Shown here piece after piece: positions 25,523 to 35,189 of a stretch of 64,000 nt of DNA (its first letter is position 1; every line of letters begins with the position of its first letter). This stretch comes from Halocynthiibacter namhaensis. Its GTDB lineage: Bacteria > Pseudomonadota > Alphaproteobacteria > Rhodobacterales > Rhodobacteraceae. A program made the position numbers and the translations under genes. The stretch spans positions 1 to 64,000 of the forward strand of contig NZ_JWIF01000016.1 in NCBI RefSeq assembly GCF_000812685.1, given 5' to 3'. The notes below the pieces were generated by a model. The model worked only from the letters and a program-made list of their open reading frames with translations, had not been told where the DNA came from and made no database searches.

Positions 25523-26182
25523 ATGATCCGTGTAAAATCTTCCGTTGCAGTCCTATGCGCAAGCACCATCGCATTGACCGCTTGTATGACCCCAGGTCCC
25601 GAGCCCCGCAATGGCAACTCGCGCGCGCAAAATGGCGCGCTGATTGGGGCCGGGATTGGCGCCGTTCTGGGTGGCACCAAAGACAGTGGCAGCGATCGCC
25701 TGAAGAACGCTGCAATTGGGGGTGTTCTGGGTGGTCTCGTGGGTGCAGGTGTTGGCGGCCTTCTTGATCGACAGGCTGACGAATTGCGCCGCGATTTGGG
25801 CAATGATGTAAATGTTGTGAACAACGGCGATTCACTGACCGTATCTATGCCGCAGGATATTCTCTTTGCAACAAACAGTGCAAACCTGCGTGGCGATCTT
25901 CAGGGCGACCTACGGACATTGGCAAACAGCCTTAACCAATACCCAGACAGCACCGTCGATATCATCGGCCATACGGACAACACGGGCGAAGCAAGCTATA
26001 ACCAAGATCTGTCTTCACGTCGTGCCACCTCAGTTGCCTCAGTGCTGCGCAACTCAGGTGTCTCAGGAAATCGAATCCGCGCGTTTGGGCGTGGCGAGAA
26101 CGAACCTGTAGCAACGAATTTGACCACAGAGGGCCGCGCACAAAATCGCCGCGTTGACATCATCATTAGCCCAACCAACTGA
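25523..26182 (+). CDS. OmpA-family lipoprotein with glycine-zipper segment (YiaD-like)
   Basis: A 219-residue outer-membrane lipoprotein. The ATG at 25523 is preferred because ATGAGG sits just upstream and the signal peptide (VLCASTIALTAC, lipobox LTAC at about 20-23) then has normal length. A glycine-zipper region follows (GALIGAGIGAVLGG ... GGLVGAGVGGLLD). The C-terminal OmpA domain (about 105-218) carries the peptidoglycan-binding signature NxxLSxxRAxxVxxxL as NQDLSSRRATSVASVL, with the Asp of IIGHTDNTG. It anchors the outer membrane to the wall. A strong terminator follows. Confidence 0.92.
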   Translation: MIRVKSSVAVLCASTIALTACMTPGPEPRNGNSRAQNGALIGAGIGAVLGGTKDSGSDRLKNAAIGGVLGGLVGAGVGGLLDRQADELRRDLGNDVNVVNNGDSLTVSMPQDILFATNSANLRGDLQGDLRTLANSLNQYPDSTVDIIGHTDNTGEASYNQDLSSRRATSVASVLRNSGVSGNRIRAFGRGENEPVATNLTTEGRAQNRRVDIIISPTN

Positions 26183-26198
26183 TCTTAGCATCACGTCA

Positions 26199-26230
26199 TA
26201 AAGGGGTCGGGTCTTTCCCGGCCCCTTTTA
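26199..26230 (+). terminator. Rho-independent terminator after the OmpA lipoprotein gene
   Basis: aaaggggtcggg pairs with cccggccccttt around gtctt, followed by a T-rich stretch (ttttaattt). Confidence 0.85.
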
Positions 26231-26249
26231 ATTTGTCAGCTCGCTCAAC

Positions 26250-26268
26250 TGGTCATATAATTGGACCA
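26250..26268. promoter_or_regulatory. Possible FadR-type operator before the GntR gene
   Basis: tggtc-n9-gacca (26250-26268) lies 14 nt before the start. It contains ttggaccaa, a palindrome like the TGGTnnnACCA-type sites bound by FadR-subfamily GntR proteins. Autoregulation is inferred. Confidence 0.4.
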
Positions 26269-26282
26269 AAACGGGAGCGCCG

Positions 26283-27059
26283 ATGCCATTCCAAAAAATC
26301 CAGCCGCAAAAGCTCGCTGAGGCCGTCGATCATCAAATCGAAGAATTGATACTACAGGGCATACTGCGTCCTGGGGCCCGCCTTCCAGCAGAACGTGACT
26401 TGGCTGAACGCCTTGGTGTGTCGCGCCCTTCCCTGCGCGAAGCGATCGCGTCACTGCAACGCAAGGGATTGCTGGAAAGCAAGGCCGGGTCAGGGATCTT
26501 TGTCACCGAAGTACTTGGGTCTGCATTTTCTGCCGCGCTGGTCACCCTATTTGCAGGTCATGACCGCGCCGTGTTGGATTACGTCAGCTTTCGACGCGAC
26601 ATGGAAGGGCTTGCAGCAGAACGCGCGGCGCTCGATGGGTCTGACACAGACCTACAGGTCATTGATGCGATCTTCAAAAAAATGGAAATCGCGCACACCA
26701 ATGATCAAGACGCCCGCGCCGCAGAATTGGACGCAGAGTTCCATTTGTCGATCATGGAGGCCAGCCACAATGTCGTGATGCTGCACATGATGCGGTCGAT
26801 GTTCGATCTTCTCCAGCAAGGCGTTTTTTACAATCGTCGAACGATGTTCCAACATGGAACCATGTCTGACACGATGTTGGAACAACACAGAAGTATCAAC
26901 CACGCATTGCAGTCGCGAGATGCCCAAGCAGCACGCGCAGCCTGTGAAGCGCATATGGAATATGTTTCAAGTTGTCTGCTCTCACAAAAGCGCCGGGACG
27001 AGAACGAGTCAATCGCCCAGCTGAGGTTATCCAATGAAGTCAGTGACCTACCTGGCTGA
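26283..27059 (+). CDS. FadR-subfamily GntR transcriptional regulator
   Basis: A 258-residue regulator. It has an N-terminal winged helix (about 10-78: LPAERDLAERLGVSRPSLREAI, then GLLESKAGSGIFV) and a C-terminal all-helical FCD ligand-binding domain. Conserved metal/ligand positions include an Asp/His set in LDAEFHLSIMEASHN and EQHRSINHAL. Such proteins respond to small carboxylates (pyruvate, lactate, glycolate). No catabolic target is adjacent, so the ligand is unknown. A palindrome lies just upstream of its start. Confidence 0.9.
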   Translation: MPFQKIQPQKLAEAVDHQIEELILQGILRPGARLPAERDLAERLGVSRPSLREAIASLQRKGLLESKAGSGIFVTEVLGSAFSAALVTLFAGHDRAVLDYVSFRRDMEGLAAERAALDGSDTDLQVIDAIFKKMEIAHTNDQDARAAELDAEFHLSIMEASHNVVMLHMMRSMFDLLQQGVFYNRRTMFQHGTMSDTMLEQHRSINHALQSRDAQAARAACEAHMEYVSSCLLSQKRRDENESIAQLRLSNEVSDLPG

Positions 27060-27195
27060 ATACGGGCAGAAGCAACGCTTATTCAAAAATGGCACGGTCT
27101 ACAAAGAAATGCCAAGATCATCGAAACGGAAATTGTTTTTTTAGATTTCCTACAGTAATGCTAGAATGAACTTATAAAGTACCTAGGAGTTATCA

Positions 27196-27441
27196 ATGAA
27201 GTCTATGCTATTAATCGGCAGCCTGGTCGCAGCTAGCGCATTATCAGGATGTATTGACCAACAATCTTACGCAACGACCCCAGTTCAAGTTCAAACTGAA
27301 AAGGGCACTGTGATTTGCCAACTTTACACTTTGGATCAAGTTCTTTGGGACGAAGCGATTGCTGTACCAGCTGGCATGAGCATCCAAGAAGGCAACCGTG
27401 TCTGTATCTCAGAAGGTAATCGTCTCCTGACTGCGCGCTAA
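27196..27441 (+). CDS. Small lipoprotein of unknown function
   Basis: An 81-residue protein with a lipoprotein signal (MLLIGSLVAASALSGC, lipobox LSGC) and a ~63-residue mature part with two cysteines that could form a disulphide. AGGAG precedes the start. It is probably attached to the outer membrane. I do not recognise the family. Between it and the terminator shared with the atp operon there is no other gene. Confidence 0.7.
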   Translation: MKSMLLIGSLVAASALSGCIDQQSYATTPVQVQTEKGTVICQLYTLDQVLWDEAIAVPAGMSIQEGNRVCISEGNRLLTAR

Positions 27442-27523
27442 GCGATCGAATAAGACCTAGGGTAGCGCCCCAACGGGCGTTATCATCGTGCAATTCGTTT
27501 GTATTGCGTGATCGTTTCAAAAC

Positions 27524-27562
27524 AAAAAGGCCGATCAAACAAATGTTTGACCGGCCTTTTTT
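27524..27562. terminator. Bidirectional terminator between the small lipoprotein and atp operon
   Basis: aaaaaggccgatcaaac pairs with gtttgaccggccttttt (one wobble) around a 4-nt loop. It terminates the minus-strand atp operon and the plus-strand lipoprotein gene. Confidence 0.88.
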
Positions 27563-27577
27563 GTAAGTAAAGAAGTA

Positions 27578-28135
27578 TCAGTTCAAGCGTTGTTCAGCTT
27601 CAACAATTGCAGCGTCGATCAAAGAATTACCTTCGGCCGCAGTCATCTTCTTCGCGATCAGATCGCTTGCTGCACCAACGGCAACTGTCACAGCACGATC
27701 ACGTACTTCTTTAACAGCTGCATTTTTTGCAGAGGAAATTTGATCTTCAGCAGCTTGCAGACGACGTGCGATGGAAGACTTCAGATCTTCTTTCGCAAGT
27801 TCAGCAGCTTCTTCAGCTTCCATCTTGGCATGCGCAACAATACGTGTAGCCTGCTCTTTGACTTCTTCTTGCTTGCGCTCATATGAGGCCAGCAAAGTCT
27901 GCGCTTCTTCACGCAGAGCACGGGCTTCGTCCAATTCAGAACGAATGCCTTCGGCACGCGCGTCCAATTGCCCACCCAGCATCCCAGGAACTTTAGCAAC
28001 CACCAAAACGGCGATGAATGCGATAAAGGCCAGAAGCACAACAAAGTTGGTGTTGAACAGCGAGAAGAACGGAATGTCGCCAGCGGCGAAAGCCGGGGTT
28101 GCAGCAAGTGCAAAAAGAACGGTGAGTTTTTTCAT
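27578..28135 (-). CDS. atpF: ATP synthase Fo subunit b
   Basis: A 185-residue stator subunit. A short signal-like N terminus ([16 protein letters not shown]) precedes one membrane helix ([20 protein letters not shown]). A long charged coiled coil follows, rich in Ala, Glu and Lys ([20 protein letters not shown]). It pairs with the b' subunit to hold F1 to Fo. It is last in the five-gene operon and ends at a terminator. Confidence 0.96.
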   Translation of the reverse strand: MKKLTVLFALAATPAFAAGDIPFFSLFNTNFVVLLAFIAFIAVLVVAKVPGMLGGQLDARAEGIRSELDEARALREEAQTLLASYERKQEEVKEQATRIVAHAKMEAEEAAELAKEDLKSSIARRLQAAEDQISSAKNAAVKEVRDRAVTVAVGAASDLIAKKMTAAEGNSLIDAAIVEAEQRLN

Positions 28136-28139
28136 GTTC

Positions 28140-28721
28140 TTACCCTTTCATCCGTGCGGTCACAGCGGAGGTCACGGAACGCGCATCGGCTTTCCCACCC
28201 ATCGCAGCGATGATTTCTTTAGCAGTATCCTTGGCAACGTCTTTGACGGCTGCTTCGGCACCAGCACGGATCTCAGCAATGGCTGCTTCGCTTTCCGCGG
28301 CTTTTGCAGTGATGTCTGCGTCCGCTTTCGCGATTGCCACATCAAGGTCTGCTTGAATATCTGCTTTTGCATCTGCAACGATCTTGGCCGCTTCCACACG
28401 CGCATCTGCGAGAGCCTGATTATAGGCCTCTTCAGCTTCTTGTGCTTTCACTTTCAAGTCTTCTGCAGCAGCAATATCATTTGTGATAGTCCCACGGCGT
28501 TCTGCAAGAACGGACGCGATCCGTGGCAAGGCCACTTTGGACAGCACAAAGAAGATTGCGATCAGCGCAAGGGCGAGCCAGAAAATCTGGTTCCCAAACG
28601 TTGAAAAATCAAGTTGTGGTAGGCCACCGCTTGCAGCTTCATGAGCCGCATCAACCGCACCATGTGCAGTTTCAGTAGCGCCATGGGAGGCGTCAGTTGC
28701 CGTTTCTGTAGTGTTTGACAT
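28140..28721 (-). CDS. atpX: ATP synthase Fo subunit b'
   Basis: A 193-residue second b-type stator subunit, typical of photosynthetic bacteria and alphaproteobacteria. An unusual Ala/His/Thr-rich leader of about 50 residues precedes one membrane helix ([20 protein letters not shown]) and a long Ala/Glu/Asp-rich coiled coil. It forms a heterodimeric stalk with subunit b, whose gene follows 4 nt later. Also named atpG in some annotations. Confidence 0.95.
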   Translation of the reverse strand: MSNTTETATDASHGATETAHGAVDAAHEAASGGLPQLDFSTFGNQIFWLALALIAIFFVLSKVALPRIASVLAERRGTITNDIAAAEDLKVKAQEAEEAYNQALADARVEAAKIVADAKADIQADLDVAIAKADADITAKAAESEAAIAEIRAGAEAAVKDVAKDTAKEIIAAMGGKADARSVTSAVTARMKG

Positions 28722-28801
28722 GTCGTCCCCTCAGAGCCTTCGGTTACATCGGGAGAACTGGGTAACAGTTCCCCCGTGCGTAAGGAATGTTCTGTTAGGT
28801 C

Positions 28802-29041
28802 TTAAACAGCAAACATCAGCAACAAAGCTACGAGGAACGAGAAGATCCCCAGAGCTTCAGCGAACGCGATGCCGATGAAGAGAGTAGCTGTCTGAGCTGC
28901 TGCTGCAGATGGGTTACGCAGTGCGCCTGCGAGGAAGTTGCCGGCTACGTGGCCAACACCGATTGCTGCTGCGCCTGAGCCGATGGCTGCAAGGCCTGCG
29001 CCGATGAATTTGCCGAGTGCTGCTGCTGCTACGAGTTCCAT
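28802..29041 (-). CDS. atpE: ATP synthase Fo subunit c
   Basis: A 79-residue proteolipid of the rotor ring with two membrane helices. The first is Gly-rich ([13 protein letters not shown]), the polar loop is ALRNP, and the second carries the proton-binding carboxylate Glu62 in [10 protein letters not shown]. Glu and not Asp is usual in alphaproteobacteria; no Na+-type signature is evident. Strong AAGGAG ribosome site. Confidence 0.97.
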   Translation of the reverse strand: MELVAAAALGKFIGAGLAAIGSGAAAIGVGHVAGNFLAGALRNPSAAAAQTATLFIGIAFAEALGIFSFLVALLLMFAV

Positions 29042-29104
29042 GATGTTTCTCCTTACGATGGAATGAGTATTAGTTGTTTAGGTTCAGTTCCTGTTGCGCA
29101 TGTC

Positions 29105-29863
29105 TTAGTGGGACGGATGCAGTGCATCTTTCAGATACACACAGGTCAGAATGGTGAAAACGTAAGCCTGGATAAAGGCCACGAGAACTTCGAGGGCGTA
29201 CACCGCAACGATCGCAGAGATCGGCAGGATTGCACCGATGCCCATGACGCCAGCGAAACCAGCGAACACTTTGATCACAGCGTGACCGGCCATCACGTTA
29301 CCCGCAAGACGGATAGAGTGGCTCAGCGGGCGTACAAAATATGAGATAACTTCGATCAACGCCAGAACCGGGCGCAAGGCCAATGGTGCTGAAGATACCC
29401 AGAACAGGCCAAGGAACGCCGTGCCGTTCTTGACGAAACCCACGATGGTTACGGTCAAGAATACCAGCATCGCCAGAACCGCAGTTACCGCAATGTGGGA
29501 TGTCGTGGTGAAACTCATTGGGATCAGACCCAAGAAGTTTGAAAACACGATGAACATGAACAATGTCATGATATATGGGAAGAAACCAACAGCGTCTTTG
29601 CCAGCTACATCTTCAACCATTTTATAAACGAAACCATAAGCCATTTCCGCGATGGACTGGCTGCGATTTGGAACGATTGCGCGGCGGCTGGTGCCCATGA
29701 CCATCATCACAACGACGCAAACAACGGCCAAAACCATCCAGAGAGTGGCGTTTGTTGGTGTCCACCACGTAACGTCACCATTTCCGAACAACGGTGAAAT
29801 TTTGAACTGGTCCATTGGGTGGATTTGCAAACCACTTGGTGCTGCTGCTGCGCTCACGGTCAT
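29105..29863 (-). CDS. atpB: ATP synthase Fo subunit a
   Basis: A 252-residue integral membrane subunit that forms the proton half-channels. The essential Arg lies in [14 protein letters not shown] (Arg about 186), and the C-terminal helices match family consensus ([21 protein letters not shown]). It overlaps atpI by 4 nt and precedes atpE by about 60 nt. Confidence 0.97.
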   Translation of the reverse strand: MTVSAAAAPSGLQIHPMDQFKISPLFGNGDVTWWTPTNATLWMVLAVVCVVVMMVMGTSRRAIVPNRSQSIAEMAYGFVYKMVEDVAGKDAVGFFPYIMTLFMFIVFSNFLGLIPMSFTTTSHIAVTAVLAMLVFLTVTIVGFVKNGTAFLGLFWVSSAPLALRPVLALIEVISYFVRPLSHSIRLAGNVMAGHAVIKVFAGFAGVMGIGAILPISAIVAVYALEVLVAFIQAYVFTILTCVYLKDALHPSH

Positions 29864-30225
29864 TTCCTCGTCGTCTCTGTGGCGGTGATATCCGCCTGTG
29901 TCTCAGGGACAGATTTCTCTGCCATAATTCTTTGCTCTTGGATTTCTTGTGCCGTGCGGATCATGACCCGAACACCAGCAACAAAACCCAGAAGCACAAA
30001 TAGCACCATCAGGAAGGGCGTCGTGCCCAAGGCTGTATCCAGCCCCCATCCGACGCCAAAACCAATCGCTAGACCGGCTACAAGCTCTGTTACCATCCGC
30101 CAAGCCGCTGAGGCCATGGAATGGTGGCTTTCCATCGGTGGCGTTTCTTCTTGCGTCTTTTTCAGCGCGTCGATCCGATTTTCTAGCGCCGCTAGGCGTT
30201 GTGGATCGGGCTGTTCAGACATCAA
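29860..30225 (-). CDS. atpI: AtpI/Fo assembly protein
   Basis: A 121-residue protein with two membrane helices ([18 protein letters not shown] and [19 protein letters not shown]) and hydrophilic ends. It matches the alphaproteobacterial AtpI/Gene1 family, which helps assemble the c ring. The first gene of the Fo operon, it overlaps atpB by 4 nt. Either of two adjacent Met codons may start it. Confidence 0.92.
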   Translation of the reverse strand: MMSEQPDPQRLAALENRIDALKKTQEETPPMESHHSMASAAWRMVTELVAGLAIGFGVGWGLDTALGTTPFLMVLFVLLGFVAGVRVMIRTAQEIQEQRIMAEKSVPETQADITATETTRK

Positions 30226-30642
30226 AAAGGCCCCTTTGGAAACTTGCCGCGAACCTAGGCATCAACGCGTCCAGAGTCAACATTAGCTAAAACAAAGATA
30301 CCACCTCACAACACGTTGATAAAAAACGATAAAGATATGTATTTAAAAATCACCCACCCCACAGAGTTCTCCGATCACGTGTGACTAACCTCACATCTCT
30401 TTATTCAACTTATTGGTTGAGTGTCAGTACGAGACAGATTTTGCCTCTCGCAAATGCCCGTCACAAGCGCACCCAACCGAGTACCTAAAGAAACTGGTCG
30501 CAACGCAATTCCCGTCGCCTGACCGTCGCGTCCGCATGCTCAACGCCACCTCGGAATTGGGGACCATGATGTATTGATGCATATTTTCCCCTGTAGATCA
30601 GGAAGTCGCGCCCCAATATCAGTACAAACCATAAGGAACCCG
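30226..30642. other. 417-nt intergenic region upstream of the atp operon and a broken lipoprotein gene
   Basis: This AT-rich divergent region must hold the atp promoter (leftwards) and that of the lipoprotein (rightwards). I find no tRNA, convincing ORF or known riboswitch. The stretch after 30400 contains short pyrimidine-rich segments only. ATAAGGA at about 30631-30637 is the ribosome site of the downstream gene. Confidence 0.5.
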
Positions 30643-31049
30643 ATGATGAACCACTTCCGTTTCTGCGCCCTTACTCTTCTACTCGCGCCCCTCTCTCGGC
30701 TTGTGAAACCACAACACCGGTGATGCCTTCTGATATCGACGGCGTAGACAACGTCTACTCTGGAAATCACCCAGAACCAGAAGCGCCCGTTTTGATGCAG
30801 GTCGCAGTCGCCCCGCAGCGGGTTGATTGCCATGGTATGATGCCAATGAAATGTCTGGTTGTTGACGGCGAGCTTTTCTACGATGGCATTGAGGATTTCA
30901 CCCATATCGCGGGAACAACCTATCAGCTTGAAGTCGAGAAATCCCCGCGTGCAGCACCGGGCGAGATCCTGCATGACGTTGGATACTATCGTTACCGTTT
31001 GGTACGTGTGATCAGCGCCATTCCCGTCGTGGCTACGACGGATCCGTAA
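30643..31049 (+). pseudogene. Small lipoprotein gene with a frameshift in a CT tract
   Basis: The start at 30643 or 30646 has AAGGA upstream and encodes a good signal peptide (MMNHFRFCALTLLLAPLS) that then runs to a TGA at 30721. The mature part, ACETTTPVMPSD up to VISAIPVVATTDP, is open in the next frame to 31049. Removing one CT from the tract at 30691-30696 (or adding one base) joins them and creates a correct LSAC lipobox, giving a 134-residue lipoprotein. The remaining frame shows no decay. So this is a recent mutation, a slip-strand switch or a sequencing error. The mature part includes a Cys-x-Met...Met-x-Cys stretch and a DUF4377-like look, but the family is not recognised. The 3' end overlaps the convergent glycerate kinase gene by 17 nt. 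Confidence 0.75.
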
Positions 31050-32298
31050 TGAGGAACGCACGGAAATCATTCACATTGGTCAACGTCGGCCCCGTAATAA
31101 CCTGTGCTTCTAGCGCTTTGAAAAAACTGTGACTGTCGTTGCGCATTAGCATATCATTCGGGTTAAGCCCCAGTGATTGGGCACGGGCCAGCGTCTTAGG
31201 ATCAACAACAGCTCCGGCAATTTCATCAGCGCCGTCTACACCATCTGTATCGCAGGCCAGCATGTGAATTCCGCTTTGTCCTTGTAATGCGATCGCCGCA
31301 GCAAGAGCGAATTCTGCGTTAGGGCCACCAATTCCCCCACCCCAACCTGAAACGGTGCACTCGCCCCCTGACAACACCAACAAAGGTGCCTCGGCGTCTG
31401 TCCGTTTCCCTTGCAGGTCACGCAAAAGGCCGACTTGGCGATGGGCCTCATCGCGGGCTTCCCCCTCAATGGCATCACCCAATATGCATACGTCAACACC
31501 TTGATCGCGAGCGAACTTGGCAACTGCGTCCAAGGATTGAATCGGGGCAGAGATAACCTGATTTACAACTTTGGCCAGCCGGGGATCATCAGGACGGCAA
31601 ACAGTGCTAGGTTGGGTCAAGACCCGTTGCACCGATGGGAGCAAGGGTATTTCACGCTTGGTTACAATATTTTGCGCGGTTGACACTGTCGTCATCTCGC
31701 CGACTGTGGGGCCAGATGCGATATCCGCAGGGTCATCCCCAGGCACATCTGATATCATTAAGCATAGCATTTCCGCCGGAAAGGCCGCCGCCGCCAACTG
31801 CCCGCCCTTAATGCGTGACAAGTGCTTACGAATGACGTTCATTTCACCAATCGGCGCACCACTTTCCAACAAAGCCTGATGCACCGACTGCATGTCAGAT
31901 AAATCAAGCCCATTCGCAGGCGCGCATAACAAAGAAGACCCACCACCAGAGATCAACGCTAGCACCATGTCATCGGGCCCCAATCCGGCAACCAGATCCA
32001 ACATCTTTTCGGTCGCCTCATGCCCCGATTTGTCTGGCACAGGGTGCGACGCCTCAACAATCTCGATGCCATCAACAGGCCGGCCATAGCCATACCGGGT
32101 AATCACCAGACCCTCACATTGACCCCAGCAACTTTCCACAGCCTCGGCCATGCGTGCAGAGGCTTTGCCCGCCCCAATCACGACAACGCGCCCTTTGGGG
32201 CGCGCAGGCAACGCAACAGGAATGGTTTTCATCGGATCCGCAGCAGCGACCGCAATTGAAAAACACTTGCGCAAAAAGCTTTCAGGACCCGACAGCAT
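31033..32298 (-). CDS. Glycerate 2-kinase (MOFRL family)
   Basis: A 421-residue kinase converting D-glycerate to 2-phosphoglycerate. The N-terminal domain has VVVIGAGKASARMAEAVE and LISGGGSSLLCAP, a nucleotide-binding Gly-rich loop. The C-terminal MOFRL domain has LSGGECTV and the GGPNAEFALA and DTDGVDG motifs. The start at 32298 overlaps the yaaA stop by 1 nt (TAATG); an earlier in-frame Met at 32328 would lie inside yaaA. Often called ttuD or gckA. It links glycolate/glyoxylate or tartrate breakdown to glycolysis. Confidence 0.93.
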   Translation of the reverse strand: MLSGPESFLRKCFSIAVAAADPMKTIPVALPARPKGRVVVIGAGKASARMAEAVESCWGQCEGLVITRYGYGRPVDGIEIVEASHPVPDKSGHEATEKMLDLVAGLGPDDMVLALISGGGSSLLCAPANGLDLSDMQSVHQALLESGAPIGEMNVIRKHLSRIKGGQLAAAAFPAEMLCLMISDVPGDDPADIASGPTVGEMTTVSTAQNIVTKREIPLLPSVQRVLTQPSTVCRPDDPRLAKVVNQVISAPIQSLDAVAKFARDQGVDVCILGDAIEGEARDEAHRQVGLLRDLQGKRTDAEAPLLVLSGGECTVSGWGGGIGGPNAEFALAAAIALQGQSGIHMLACDTDGVDGADEIAGAVVDPKTLARAQSLGLNPNDMLMRNDSHSFFKALEAQVITGPTLTNVNDFRAFLITDPS

Positions 32299-33065
32299 TA
32301 TGCCGCTTCGGACCGTGTGAAGACCCATTTTTTAGCGTCAGATAAATCTGCACGGAAGCCGTAGCCATCGGTGTTGAAGTCTTTCAAACCCTCAGGCCGA
32401 TCCACACGATTTTGCACCATGTAACGCGCCATCGAGCCACGCGCACGCTTGGCGTAAAAGCCAATCATCTTCAATTCATTGCCGCGTTCCTCACGAAACT
32501 CGGGCGTGATGACCGATGTCTTCAGGGCCTTCGTACCAGCCGCTTTAAAATACTCATTCGACGCAAGGTTCACCACGGCAGGGCCTTCTGAGATCTGATC
32601 GACCGCCTTCGCCAAGCGATCGCCCCAATAGGCATATAGGTTTTTGCCTGCCTTGTTTTCCAGGCGGCTTCCCATTTCCAAACGGTAGGGCTGCATCAAA
32701 TCCAACGGGCGCAACAAACCATAAAGCCCAGACAAGATGCGCAGATGATCTTGTGCATATGTAAAATCACTTGCGTCGAAATCCCAGGCCTGCAGCCCTT
32801 GATAAGTGTCCCCCGTAAACGCAAGGGACGCTTGTTTGGCGTTCTCTGCTGTTGAAGACTTACCAAACGCATTGAAGCGGTTCACATTCAATTGAGCAAG
32901 ACCTTCAGAGATCTTCATCAATTTGCGCAGATCCTCAACGGATAGCTTCTTCGCAATCAACGCCAAGCGGTTTGCATCTTCTTGGAAATCCGGCATCGTA
33001 TGCGCAACCCCTTCTGGGGCGGCTGAGAAATCTAAGCTTTTGGCCGGAGACAACAGGGCAAGCAT
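32298..33065 (-). CDS. yaaA: Peroxide stress protein YaaA (DUF328)
   Basis: A 255-residue protein of the YaaA family, which lowers free iron and binds DNA during H2O2 stress in E. coli. Signatures seen: LLSPAKSLDF at the N terminus, SEGLAQLNVNRF, FTGDTYQGL, the ILSGLYGLLRPLD block, and a C-terminal GFYAKRARGSMARY. Full length. It is co-transcribed with the downstream glycerate kinase (1-nt overlap). The link between these genes is not obvious. Confidence 0.95.
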   Translation of the reverse strand: MLALLSPAKSLDFSAAPEGVAHTMPDFQEDANRLALIAKKLSVEDLRKLMKISEGLAQLNVNRFNAFGKSSTAENAKQASLAFTGDTYQGLQAWDFDASDFTYAQDHLRILSGLYGLLRPLDLMQPYRLEMGSRLENKAGKNLYAYWGDRLAKAVDQISEGPAVVNLASNEYFKAAGTKALKTSVITPEFREERGNELKMIGFYAKRARGSMARYMVQNRVDRPEGLKDFNTDGYGFRADLSDAKKWVFTRSEAA

Positions 33066-33159
33066 GAAGCAATTCCTTTCACGGGTTCTGATTTATGGTG
33101 TTTGTGTATAGCTTGCCCAAAGGAAAGCAAATCACATGATCGGGAAATCCTGGTTTTGG

Positions 33160-34662
33160 CTAAGATAAAAGGCGGCCCACGGCATCTTGCCAACGCGCAT
33201 AGTCCACATCACTGTCTGCGCGTGATTGTTGTGCCTCAAACCTGGCGTCAAGCGCCCAAGATTGGGCAAATTCATCCGGGCTAGGACATATCCCCGCTTG
33301 CATCCCGGCCAGAAATGCAACGCCCAGCGCAGTGGTTTCCGTTACGACCGGCCGATCAATCGGCGCTTGAAGTTGGTCCGCCAACGCCTGCATCGTCCAA
33401 TCGCTATTGGCCATACCACCATCCACACGCAACACAGTATCCCCCTGCCCCTCAGACCAATCAGCCTTCATCGCTTGCGCCAAATCACGGGTTTGAAACG
33501 CAACACTTTGCAAAGCCGCCTGCGCAATTTCCGCTGGCCCGGATCCTCGTGTGAGGCCAAAAATTGCACCCCGACAGTTCGGATTCCAATAAGGCGCACC
33601 AAGCCCCGTAAAGGCAGGCACGAACGTCAGAACCGCTTCTGGATCGGCAGATTGCGCCAATGCTTGGGTTTCACGGGCATGACCAATCATCTGCAGCCCA
33701 TCGCGCAACCACTGCACAACGGCACCGGCCACAAAGATCGCGCCTTCAAGCGCATAAGTCGTTTTTCCATCCAGTTGATAGGCCACGGTTGTAAGCAATC
33801 GATTTGTAGAAGCCACTGGCTTGTCACCGGTGTTCATCAATGCAAAACACCCTGTGCCATAGGTTGATTTCATCATGCCAGGTTTAAAGCACGCTTGCCC
33901 AATGGCGGCCGCTTGCTGATCACCTGCAACACCTAATATAGGCACTTCATCCCCATCGAACACATGCGGCCCAGTCACCCCGAATTCAGCGGCACAATCC
34001 GTAACTTGGGGCAACATTGCAGCGGGAACATCAAACAGCTGCAACAGATCTGCATCCCAACACCCATCATGTATATTGTACAGCATCGTGCGCGCAGCAT
34101 TTGTTGCGTCAGTGACATGGGACGCCCCCCCTGTAAGACGCCAAATAAGGAATGTATCAACAGTCCCGAACAATAGCGCACCAGATTGTGCGCGGACACG
34201 CCCGTCTTTGGTGTTCTCAAGGATCCACCGCAACTTGGTTGCACTGAAATAAGGATCTAACAGCAAGCCCGTTTTTGATGTGATTTCTGCTTCACAACCA
34301 CGCTCACGCAATGCGTCACAATATTCGGACGTTCTGCGGTCTTGCCAGACGATAGCGTTGTGAACCGGCAGGCCTGTTGCTTTGTCCCACACAATTGTCG
34401 TTTCGCGTTGGTTGGTTATGCCGATGCCCGCGAGGTCCGTCGCAGCAATACCCGCCGAAACAAGCGCCTCACGACAGGTACGCAGCGTCGTTTCCCAAAG
34501 GTCTTCCGGGTTGTGTTCCACCCAGCCAGATGACGGGAAATGTTGCGGGAATTCTTCTTGCGCTGTGGCCAGGGGCGTAGGTACGCCCATCTCATTGGTT
34601 TGAAAGATGATCGCACGCGTTGATGTCGTACCTTGATCAATCGCCAGAATAAAACCCGTCAT
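33160..34662 (-). CDS. glpK: Glycerol kinase
   Basis: A 500-residue FGGY-family kinase making sn-glycerol 3-phosphate. The N-terminal phosphate-binding loop [11 protein letters not shown], the glycerol-contact segments (INQRETT, WQDRRT) and the FGGY signature around [16 protein letters not shown] are present. The start at 34662 is chosen because AGGAC precedes it and the family starts [11 protein letters not shown]; an upstream in-frame Met at 34731 adds 23 unrelated residues. No glpF, glpD or glpR is adjacent. Confidence 0.96.
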   Translation of the reverse strand: MTGFILAIDQGTTSTRAIIFQTNEMGVPTPLATAQEEFPQHFPSSGWVEHNPEDLWETTLRTCREALVSAGIAATDLAGIGITNQRETTIVWDKATGLPVHNAIVWQDRRTSEYCDALRERGCEAEITSKTGLLLDPYFSATKLRWILENTKDGRVRAQSGALLFGTVDTFLIWRLTGGASHVTDATNAARTMLYNIHDGCWDADLLQLFDVPAAMLPQVTDCAAEFGVTGPHVFDGDEVPILGVAGDQQAAAIGQACFKPGMMKSTYGTGCFALMNTGDKPVASTNRLLTTVAYQLDGKTTYALEGAIFVAGAVVQWLRDGLQMIGHARETQALAQSADPEAVLTFVPAFTGLGAPYWNPNCRGAIFGLTRGSGPAEIAQAALQSVAFQTRDLAQAMKADWSEGQGDTVLRVDGGMANSDWTMQALADQLQAPIDRPVVTETTALGVAFLAGMQAGICPSPDEFAQSWALDARFEAQQSRADSDVDYARWQDAVGRLLS

Positions 34663-34787
34663 TGTCCTGCCCAATCCTTCTCCGCCAATAGATAAAGGCG
34701 GATTCACTTTTGGAAACCTTAGATGCAACACAGCGGGCTGTCAGGCGCAAAATCCTGAGCTGCCAAACATTTTGAACGCAAATAAGT

Positions 34788-35189
34788 TCAATTCTGACGG
34801 AAGGTCCCGCCAATTCCGTTCAAAATGGGACATTCTGGCCGCGCATCCCCCCGGCAGGCATCAACCAAATCTGACAAAGTACCGCGCATCGCCTCAAGGT
34901 CTCTGATTTTGCCTTCAACTTCGGCAAGATGTTTATTGGCAATCTGCTTGACCTCTGCGCTCGCGCGGCCGTCATCCTCGTAGAGACCCAACAAAGCGCG
35001 ACAGTCTTCAATCGAAAATCCTAGCGCACGGGCACGGGCCAGGAACGTCAGATTATGTATATCACGCCCCTCAAAGGAACGATATCCGTTCGCCGCACGT
35101 CCGGGACGCACCAAGTCAATTTCTTCATAGTAGCGGATGGTCTTCGCCGGAAGCCCGGTGCGTAAAGATACCTCTTTGATATTCATCAC
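34788..35189 (-). CDS. cueR: Cu(I)-responsive MerR-type activator CueR
   Basis: A 133-residue MerR regulator. It has an N-terminal winged HTH (IKEVSLRTGLPAKTIRYYEE, RPGRAANGYRSF), a dimerisation helix, and the metal-binding loop with two cysteines in the C-x7-C spacing of CueR (ACRGDARPECPIL). The Ser seen in CueR-type proteins in place of the mercury-binding Cys is not clearly visible. It overlaps the end of copA by 4 nt, so it is in the operon it controls through the promoter at 37550-37580. Confidence 0.93.
   Translation of the reverse strand: MMNIKEVSLRTGLPAKTIRYYEEIDLVRPGRAANGYRSFEGRDIHNLTFLARARALGFSIEDCRALLGLYEDDGRASAEVKQIANKHLAEVEGKIRDLEAMRGTLSDLVDACRGDARPECPILNGIGGTFRQN

Noticed and set aside
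30540-31070. 176-residue minus-strand frame over the lipoprotein
   Set aside because: The opposite strand has a ribosome site, signal peptide and lipobox; this frame lacks them and would overlap the glycerate kinase end.
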